Source of the DNA: Gammaproteobacteria bacterium 39-13
Lineage (GTDB): Bacteria > Pseudomonadota > Gammaproteobacteria > Berkiellales > Berkiellaceae
Direction: 5' to 3'
NCBI GenBank assembly: GCA_001898235.1
Contig: MKTN01000010.1
Span: 1 to 64,000 of the forward strand
Length of the DNA: 64,000 nucleotides
Part shown: positions 57,676-64,000 of the stretch, piece after piece
Numbering within the stretch: position 1 is the first letter of the stretch
How the letters are laid out: the number at the start of each line of letters is the position of its first letter
Notes under the pieces: model-generated
Database searches by the model: none
The model's input: only the letters and a program-made list of their open reading frames with translations
What the model was told of the DNA's origin: nothing
Position numbers and translations under genes: made by a program

Positions 57676-58935
57676 TTAACTCATATGATGAATGATTTCA
57701 TCACCAAAGGCCGAGCAGCTTATTGTTTTCGCATTTTCCATCAAGCGACCGAAGTCGTAAGTGACTTTCTTGCTAGCAATAGCGCCTTCCATCCCCTTTA
57801 TGATCAAGTCAGCAGCTTCAATCCATCCTAAATGGCGCAGCATCATTTCCGCCGAAAGAATCAAAGAACCGGGGTTCACTTTGTCCTGCTTCGCATATTT
57901 TGGCGCAGTGCCATGCGTTGCTTCAAACACAGCCACATGGTCACTGAGATTTGCTCCAGGCGCAATCCCTATTCCACCGACCTGTGCAGCAAGGGCATCA
58001 GAGATATAGTCACCATTGAGATTGAGCGTGGCTATAACGCTATAGTCAGCAGGTCGCAATAAAATTTGTTGCAAGAAAGCATCTGCAATCACATCTTTGA
58101 CAATAATATCTTTACCATTGCGTGGGTTTTTAAATACTTGCCAAGGACCACCCTCAAAAGGTTTTGCACCAAACTCTTCAACCGCTAAAGCATATCCCCA
58201 ATCTTTGAAAGCCCCTTCAGTGAACTTCATAATATTACCTTTATGTACTAAGGTGACTGAAGGTTTATCATTATCGATAGCGTATTGGATCGCACGGCGG
58301 ATCAATCGTTGTGAACCTTGTTTAGAGACTGGCTTAATACCAATGCCACAATTTTCTGGGAATCGGATCTGCGTTACATCCATTTTTTCTTGTAGGAACG
58401 CAATCACTCGCTTAGCTTCTTCGGAGCCCGCTTTCCATTCGATACCTGCATAAATATCTTCTGCATTTTCCCTAAAAATCACCATATTGGTTAGTTCAGG
58501 CTGCTTTAATGGGCTAGGTGTTCCCGTAAAATAGCGTACTGGGCGCAAGCACACATATAAATCTAACTTTTGACGAATAGCCACATTAAGAGAGCGGATC
58601 CCGCCTCCAACTGGCGTAGTTAGAGGGCCTTTGATAGCTACAGCAAACTCATTAATGGCTTTTAAGGTTTCATCAGGTAACCACTGATCGGTCCCATAAA
58701 CCTGTGTCGCCTTCTCGCCTGCATACACTTCCATCCAAGCAATTGCGCGCTCACGTTGGTAAGCTTTACTAACAGCAGCATCTACCACTTTTCGCATCAC
58801 AGGGGTGATATCCACTCCAATCCCATCCCCTTCGATAAAAGGGATGATAGGGTTATCAGGAACACTCAGCGAAGCATCTGCATTGACGTGTATTCTATTA
58901 CCTTCTTTTGGAACGACTAACTTCTGATAAACCAT
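57676..58935 (-). CDS. icd: Isocitrate dehydrogenase (NADP-type)
   Basis: The product is 419 residues, of the E. coli-type dimeric class. It has the substrate site [23 protein letters not shown], the catalytic K ([20 protein letters not shown]) and the dinucleotide region [12 protein letters not shown]. It makes 2-oxoglutarate in the TCA cycle. It is divergent from mnmA. Confidence 0.97.
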   Translation of the reverse strand: MVYQKLVVPKEGNRIHVNADASLSVPDNPIIPFIEGDGIGVDITPVMRKVVDAAVSKAYQRERAIAWMEVYAGEKATQVYGTDQWLPDETLKAINEFAVAIKGPLTTPVGGGIRSLNVAIRQKLDLYVCLRPVRYFTGTPSPLKQPELTNMVIFRENAEDIYAGIEWKAGSEEAKRVIAFLQEKMDVTQIRFPENCGIGIKPVSKQGSQRLIRRAIQYAIDNDKPSVTLVHKGNIMKFTEGAFKDWGYALAVEEFGAKPFEGGPWQVFKNPRNGKDIIVKDVIADAFLQQILLRPADYSVIATLNLNGDYISDALAAQVGGIGIAPGANLSDHVAVFEATHGTAPKYAKQDKVNPGSLILSAEMMLRHLGWIEAADLIIKGMEGAIASKKVTYDFGRLMENAKTISCSAFGDEIIHHMS

Positions 58936-59151
58936 GGGCCGGCCTCTTTATGTTGGAGTTATAATGCGAGTTTAGTTTAGCCCAAACGGCAATTGCCGGT
59001 GAAGCCCAAGAGACGATAAATTAAGAGACGAAGAGGATCAGCGATCTCTACGAGAATTGCTAGGCGTAAAGCTAAAAAAACAACTCTACGTAAGGTTTTT
59101 GGGCCGAAAAAAAGTTAAAGATATGTTAGAATGCATAGTCATCCAATATAG

Positions 59152-60333
59152 TTGCCTAGCATACTTAATACTTTGAACACAAAATTCTCTAAAACAGTAT
59201 TCGTCGGACTATCTGGCGGTGTAGATTCTTCAGTCAGTGCTTTGCTTTTAAAAGAGCAAGGATACGACGTGCAGGGTTTATTCATGAAAAATTGGGAAGA
59301 AGACGACACGGCTACCTATTGTTCCGCTGAATCTGATCTCGCGGACGTCAAAGCTATTTGTCATAAATTGAAAATTCCTTTACATACCATCAACTTTGCA
59401 CATGAGTATTGGGAAAATGTCTTCAGCTACTTCTTAGACGAATATCAGGCAGGTCGCACCCCTAACCCAGACATTCTTTGCAATAAAGAAATTAAATTTA
59501 AGGTTTTTTTGGAACATGCATTTAAACTAGGCGCAGATCTCATTGCCACCGGCCATTATGTACAAAAAAAATCTTATTTTGAAAAAAATCAGGAATATTT
59601 TTATTTGCAACGTGGACTAGATACGAATAAAGATCAAAGTTATTTTCTATATACTTTAGGCCAAGATGCCTTGTGCAAAAGCTTATTTCCTGTCGGCCAT
59701 TTGGCCAAACCTGCGGTACGCGATTTAGCAAAATCAGCAAATCTCATTACCCACGATAAAAAAGACAGCACAGGGATCTGCTTTATTGGCGAGCGAAAAT
59801 TTAAATCTTTTTTACAAGATTTTCTTTTGGCTAAACCTGGCATGATGCAAACACCTGAAGGTGAAAAAATTGGCCAGCATGATGGTTTAATGTTTTATAC
59901 ACTTGGCCAAAGACATGGTTTGAAGATCGGCGGCATCAAAGGTAAAGAAGAAAAGCCTTGGTACGTTGTCGGTAAAGATATTGAACAAAATGTTCTTTTT
60001 GTGACTCAACAAGAAACACATTCTTGGCATTTTTCTCGTTATGTGAAAGCCAAAGATTTGCACTGGGTCAAAAGAACCCCAGTTGAAGGGACTTTCCGAT
60101 GCAGCGCAAAAGTACGTTATCGCCAAAAAGATCAAGATTGCATCGTACGCATCATCAATCAAAATGAAGCACTTATAGAATTTATAGAAGAACAACGTGC
60201 AGTCACCCCAGGTCAATCTATTGTTTTTTACGATAATGAAAATTGCTTAGGGGGCGGTATTATTCAAGCCACGGATTCAGATGGCGGGCTTTTGCAAAGC
60301 AGATTAAAAACAACAGAATTGGAATTGGAGTAG
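59152..60333 (+). CDS. mnmA: tRNA 2-thiouridylase MnmA
   Basis: The product is 393 residues. The PP-loop is SGGVDSS (residue 21), and the cysteine pair is C110 (TPNPDILCN) and C210 ([11 protein letters not shown]), which form the persulfide during s2U34 synthesis. No ATG is present at the expected position; TTG 59152 is the best start, with TTG 59173 also possible. It ends 2 bp before purB. Confidence 0.95.
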   Translation: MPSILNTLNTKFSKTVFVGLSGGVDSSVSALLLKEQGYDVQGLFMKNWEEDDTATYCSAESDLADVKAICHKLKIPLHTINFAHEYWENVFSYFLDEYQAGRTPNPDILCNKEIKFKVFLEHAFKLGADLIATGHYVQKKSYFEKNQEYFYLQRGLDTNKDQSYFLYTLGQDALCKSLFPVGHLAKPAVRDLAKSANLITHDKKDSTGICFIGERKFKSFLQDFLLAKPGMMQTPEGEKIGQHDGLMFYTLGQRHGLKIGGIKGKEEKPWYVVGKDIEQNVLFVTQQETHSWHFSRYVKAKDLHWVKRTPVEGTFRCSAKVRYRQKDQDCIVRIINQNEALIEFIEEQRAVTPGQSIVFYDNENCLGGGIIQATDSDGGLLQSRLKTTELELE

Positions 60334-60335
60334 TT

Positions 60336-61706
60336 ATGACACACCTATCCTCACTCACCGCTATTTCACCCTTAGATGGTAGATATCAACATCAATGTGC
60401 TGAGCTTAAAAATATTGGTAGTGAATATGGTTTAATGCACTATCGACTGATTGTAGAAATAGAGTGGCTCAAAACATTGAGTGAAGCAAACATTCAAGAA
60501 GTGCCTACCTTCTCTGGATCTGCTATCTCATTTTTAAATGAGATGATAGAAAACTTTAATGAAGATGATGCAAAGCAGATCAAAAAGATCGAAGCAACCA
60601 CCAATCATGATGTTAAAGCCATAGAGTATTTTATTAAAGAAAAATTATCAGGCCATAAAGAGCTTTCACAAATTGTTGAATTTGTTCATTTCGCCTGCAC
60701 GTCAGAAGATATCAATAATCTCTCCTATGGATTAATGTTAAAGGACATACGCCATAAAATACTGCTTCCGCTTTTAAACAATCTGGTCCAACAATTAACA
60801 CTGTTGAGTCAAGAACAAGCAAGCACTTCGATGTTAGCGCGTACCCACGGACAAGTCGCCTCCCCTACCACTCTTGGTAAAGAAATCGCTAACGTTATTG
60901 CGCGATTACAAAGACAAATTCATCAGTTACAAACCACAGCTATCTTAGGCAAAATGAATGGTGCAGTTGGTAATTATAATGCACATCTTGTTGCTTATCC
61001 TGAAATAGCCTGGCACCAAGTTGCCAAAGAATTTGTTGAGAAAAAATTAGGATTGACTTTCAATCCTTTTACAACTCAAATTGAACCCCATGATGCCATG
61101 GCAGAATATTTCCATTGCCTCATGCGAGCTAATACTATTCTCATCGATTTTAGCCGTGATATTTGGGGATATATTTCAGTAGGTTACTTTAAGCAAAAGA
61201 TGATTGCTGGCGAAGTTGGCTCTTCGACCATGCCTCACAAAGTTAATCCTATTGATTTTGAAAATGCAGAAGGTAACTTAGGTCTAGCAAATGCTTTATT
61301 GGCATATTTTGCAGATAAATTGCCTATTTCAAGATGGCAACGCGATTTATCTGATTCTACTGTTTTACGCAATATTGGCACAGCATGCGGTTATATGGTC
61401 ATCGCCTTAAAAGCCTTGCAAAAAGGAGTACATAAACTTGCAGTGAATGCTTTAGCCATCGAAAATGATTTGAATGATAACTGGGAAGTACTAGCAGAAG
61501 CCATTCAAACTGTAATGCGCCGTTATCATATCGAAGAGCCTTATGAAAAATTGAAAGCACTGACGCGCGGTAAAAAAATTACGCCACAATTATTGCATGA
61601 TTTCATCAGCAAGTTAGAGCTCCCCTTAGAAGTAAAAGAGCGGTTAATTCAATTAACACCTGCGCAATATACCGGCATGGCTGATAAGCTCGTCAATTTG
61701 TTATAA
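60336..61706 (+). CDS. purB: Adenylosuccinate lyase
   Basis: The product is 456 residues from ATG 60336, the E. coli length. Signature GSSTMPHKVNPIDFENAEGN carries the catalytic Ser region, with ARTHGQVASPTT. It catalyses two steps in purine synthesis (SAICAR to AICAR and adenylosuccinate to AMP). It directly follows mnmA by 2 bp, so they share a transcript. Confidence 0.98.
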   Translation: MTHLSSLTAISPLDGRYQHQCAELKNIGSEYGLMHYRLIVEIEWLKTLSEANIQEVPTFSGSAISFLNEMIENFNEDDAKQIKKIEATTNHDVKAIEYFIKEKLSGHKELSQIVEFVHFACTSEDINNLSYGLMLKDIRHKILLPLLNNLVQQLTLLSQEQASTSMLARTHGQVASPTTLGKEIANVIARLQRQIHQLQTTAILGKMNGAVGNYNAHLVAYPEIAWHQVAKEFVEKKLGLTFNPFTTQIEPHDAMAEYFHCLMRANTILIDFSRDIWGYISVGYFKQKMIAGEVGSSTMPHKVNPIDFENAEGNLGLANALLAYFADKLPISRWQRDLSDSTVLRNIGTACGYMVIALKALQKGVHKLAVNALAIENDLNDNWEVLAEAIQTVMRRYHIEEPYEKLKALTRGKKITPQLLHDFISKLELPLEVKERLIQLTPAQYTGMADKLVNLL

Positions 61707-61718
61707 AGATCTTTTCTT

Positions 61719-61968
61719 TACAACGTGATTGCCTCTTTTTCATAAGAGACAATCACGTCTAGTCATAGTAAGACCTTCGTGGACATGCCAATGACACTCA
61801 AAAACAATTGATTACCTACCTATTTCAAATAAACATCATTCTTGACATTGCCAATAAAGCGAAATAATCGATTACAACGTATAGATAAGGCATGGATTGC
61901 TTCGTCACAATAATCAACGCAACTATCGATAATCGCACTCAAATTCCTTGATTTGGGTGCGATTATCA
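61719..61968. other. Two long hairpins after purB
   Basis: ACGTGATTGCCTCTT pairs with AAGAGACAATCACGT (61719-61756), and GATAATCGCAC with GTGCGATTATC (61929-61968). They have no strong U-tract. They may be processing or terminator structures, in a 428-bp region that holds no gene. Confidence 0.5.
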
Positions 61969-62134
61969 TGATCTTTTGCGCTATTTGGCATTTTATCTAG
62001 CAATCTCAAAAATAGTAACTTTGTGCTTAGCTAAGAAGCAGGTCGTAGAGCTGCGCAAAAGAATTTTTTTGAGACTGCTTCTGATATTTATCATCTATAT
62101 TTCAATTAACCTATGCAATGAAAAAGATTATCTT

Positions 62135-63076
62135 ATGAAAAATCCACTTGGTTTTTGTACAGCAGTCTTTCTTTTGCTATTTACACAGTTATGCCCGATG
62201 GCATTTGCCAGTGCTCAACCTGCAGCCGCCCCGGCTAATAACGCTGCAAACACAGCAGTTATCACATTACAAAATCGTACACCACAAGATATTATCCCTA
62301 CGATTACCCCTTTTCTCGCGCCCGGTGGACAAATTAAGGGCTTTGAAAATCAAATTATTATTCAATCAACACCTGACAATATTGCAGCAATAAAAGATAT
62401 TATCCAAAAAATTGATGTAATGCCTAAGCAACTAATGATTACTATTTCTAATGGCCATGATAAGCCTAATGAAATCATGTCTATTACGCCTTCAGGAGAA
62501 GTAACTTTTGGCCATGATGAACCAGACGGTCCCCATAGTGTTACTTATGGCACTAATCGCGAAAGCGATCGCCAAGTGAGTAGTATTCGGGTAGATAATG
62601 GACAAGTCGGATTTATTAATTCTGGAGAAACGGTTCCGCTTACAACAAATCAAGCCGCAGGCTTTGATAATTATCGCTCAAATTTTAATTTGAACGGTTC
62701 CGGACCTCTAGGAGGACAAATCAATGCACGCGGCAGAGCCAGAGAAAATGCAGCCGGAACAAGCCAATCTTTTGACTATCAAAATCTTAGCAATGGATTT
62801 TATGTACGACCTGAACTTGTAGGCAGTCAAGTAAAATTAGAACTATCTACACAAAATGATCAGCCTCTTGCAGAAGCAGGTAACCCGAATAAGCCTGTAT
62901 ATACGACTTTTAATGCCCAAACAACAATGATGGTTCCTTTAGGCAAATGGGTTAATTTTGGCGGTAATCGTAATCAGGATGAGCTGGATCAATCCGGTAA
63001 CGTATACAGAACAGGTTCGCGAGATCAAAGTCAGCGTTTTCTCTGGCTACGAGTAGATGTTATTCCGGATAAATAA
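62135..63076 (+). CDS. Secreted protein with NolW-like (secretin short) domain
   Basis: The product is 313 residues from ATG 62135, with a signal peptide (cleavage near AFA). Residues about 45-100 (AVITLQNRTPQDIIPTITPFLAPGGQI...NQIIIQSTPDNIAAIKDIIQKID) match the short N-terminal domain of type II/III secretins. The rest is beta-rich with Asn/Gly-rich strands and no secretin pore region. It is therefore not a full secretin, and could be a periplasmic accessory or an effector-linked protein. An ankyrin gene follows. Confidence 0.7.
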   Translation: MKNPLGFCTAVFLLLFTQLCPMAFASAQPAAAPANNAANTAVITLQNRTPQDIIPTITPFLAPGGQIKGFENQIIIQSTPDNIAAIKDIIQKIDVMPKQLMITISNGHDKPNEIMSITPSGEVTFGHDEPDGPHSVTYGTNRESDRQVSSIRVDNGQVGFINSGETVPLTTNQAAGFDNYRSNFNLNGSGPLGGQINARGRARENAAGTSQSFDYQNLSNGFYVRPELVGSQVKLELSTQNDQPLAEAGNPNKPVYTTFNAQTTMMVPLGKWVNFGGNRNQDELDQSGNVYRTGSRDQSQRFLWLRVDVIPDK

Positions 63077-63282
63077 GTATTCACCTCAAGCAATCCGCCT
63101 ACGCCTAAGAGGCTACGGCGGGATCTCAACATTCATAGACCAAAGCAACACTCTCGAAAATTCATGGGCGAAGGCTATATCGTTTTAGATCTACCGTTTA
63201 TCTACTTTTAGTTGCTCCACAGTGAGAATCCTCCAAAATACCGTATTAGTTCTAAAACTCACTCACATAGAGATCTTTTGTC

Positions 63283-64000
63283 ATGACTTCTATCTTCAAA
63301 GATGAGCGTGAAAACTTATCGCAATATGAGCAATCCTCTTCCAATCTAATAGAGTTTGTTGCTTATGAAGATCTACAGTTACAGGCAATTACCCTAGAAG
63401 ATCTCTTTGAATCTACTTTACCAAAAGAATCCGCGCTCATTTTAGAAAAAGATAACAGCGCGCAAGATACCAGCATGGCGAGCTTAGAAGAAGTGCTACT
63501 AGACATGAGTGAAGCTCCTCCTGACGAAGGCGATGCTCTTGAAAAACAAGGCTTTCAAGCGCCAAAAAACGTTTCTCATCAACCCTACTCGCTGCACTAT
63601 GCCGCAAAACACGGCAATGTAACAGAAATTGAAACGCTTATTAAAGCGGGTTTTGATGTTAACAAAGAAGACTCATTAAGTAGTCGTCCTCTATACGTCG
63701 CTGCGATGTATGGACAGGACAATGCGGTAAAAGCATTGCTCAAGCATGGCGCAGATATCCATGATATTAGTTATACCGGAGAAACCGCACTACATATTGC
63801 TTTACACAAGCATCATTTTGAGGTTGCACGCACACTTATTTTAGAAGGCAAAGCTGATCCAAATAAATTAAATTCGAAAGGAAAATCCGCAATTAACTTG
63901 ATTTGTAATATGATGTCTGAGGTATTTAATCATAAAACAAAAGATAGTGAAGCCTTCCAACGTGAAGCAAATGAACTCATTAAAACGCTAGATATCGCCT
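63283..64000 (+). CDS. Ankyrin-repeat protein, 3' truncated by window edge
   Basis: From ATG 63283 the frame is open to the end (239 codons). An acidic N-terminal 95 residues (LEDLFEST..., LEEVLLDMSEAPP) precede at least three ankyrin units (SLHYAAKHGNVTEIETLIKAG, PLYVAAMYGQDNAVKALLKHGAD, ALHIALHKHHFEVARTLILEG). It is probably an effector in an intracellular organism; the end lies outside the window. Confidence 0.85.
   Translation, partial: MTSIFKDERENLSQYEQSSSNLIEFVAYEDLQLQAITLEDLFESTLPKESALILEKDNSAQDTSMASLEEVLLDMSEAPPDEGDALEKQGFQAPKNVSHQPYSLHYAAKHGNVTEIETLIKAGFDVNKEDSLSSRPLYVAAMYGQDNAVKALLKHGADIHDISYTGETALHIALHKHHFEVARTLILEGKADPNKLNSKGKSAINLICNMMSEVFNHKTKDSEAFQREANELIKTLDIA

Overview
The window is AT-rich gammaproteobacterial chromosome, most likely from an intracellular or host-associated member of the Legionellales. 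The placement rests on gene content and order: uvrY(letA/gacA)-uvrC-pgsA-tRNA-Gly-tRNA-Cys-tRNA-Leu, ftsK-lolA-rarA-serS beside trxB-aat-infA, clpA-clpS-cspD-icd, and mnmA-purB, together with ankyrin-repeat and effector-like proteins. I cannot name a genus from sequence alone.

Layout. Positions 1-28,000 are accessory. They hold the end of an ankyrin protein, orphan secreted or effector-like candidates (a GNAT-like protein at 19801 and a transglutaminase-like Cys-His-Asp protein at 21148), and an operon of class D beta-lactamase, SAM methyltransferase and MFS transporter. A formate dehydrogenase, an L,D-transpeptidase, a DUF2339/M48 pair, a YeeE/YedE pair and a CopB-type metal ATPase follow. 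A lipid-activation locus encodes a fused fatty acyl-AMP ligase/ACP/alpha-beta hydrolase, a HAD phosphatase and a convergent class III aminotransferase. A 133-bp repeat pair brackets a second methyltransferase.

Positions 27965-39505 form an integrated genomic island. The 3' 60 nt of tRNA-Leu(UAA) is duplicated perfectly at its left end (27965-28024), and the intact tRNA-Leu plus an adjacent tyrosine integrase lie at its right end. The island carries HicAB-like and HigBA-like toxin-antitoxin pairs near its two ends. It also has an AlpA-like regulator beside repeated operator-like motifs, a phage-type replication module, zinc-finger proteins, an ankyrin protein and a small leader peptide gene. 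I see no capsid, tail or conjugation genes, so it looks like a satellite-type or mobilizable island.

The most striking pattern is a set of six small genes (2027, 7863, 24918, 25861, 26180 and 31449). Their products all start with a short leader of the form M-x-x-L-N-x-x-E-x-x-x-(V/I)-x-G-(G/A), the signature of double-glycine leaders cleaved and exported by peptidase-containing ABC transporters. Each gene has its own Shine-Dalgarno sequence, but the predicted mature parts are largely unrelated. No exporter or immunity gene is obvious in the window. This scattered set of putative exported peptides is the best candidate here for an undescribed system.

Positions 39,446-62,000 are conserved core: tRNAs, phospholipid synthesis, DNA repair, translation, chromosome segregation, proteolysis, TCA cycle and purine synthesis. 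After purB come a stand-alone NolW-like (secretin short domain) secreted protein and the start of another ankyrin protein that runs off the window.
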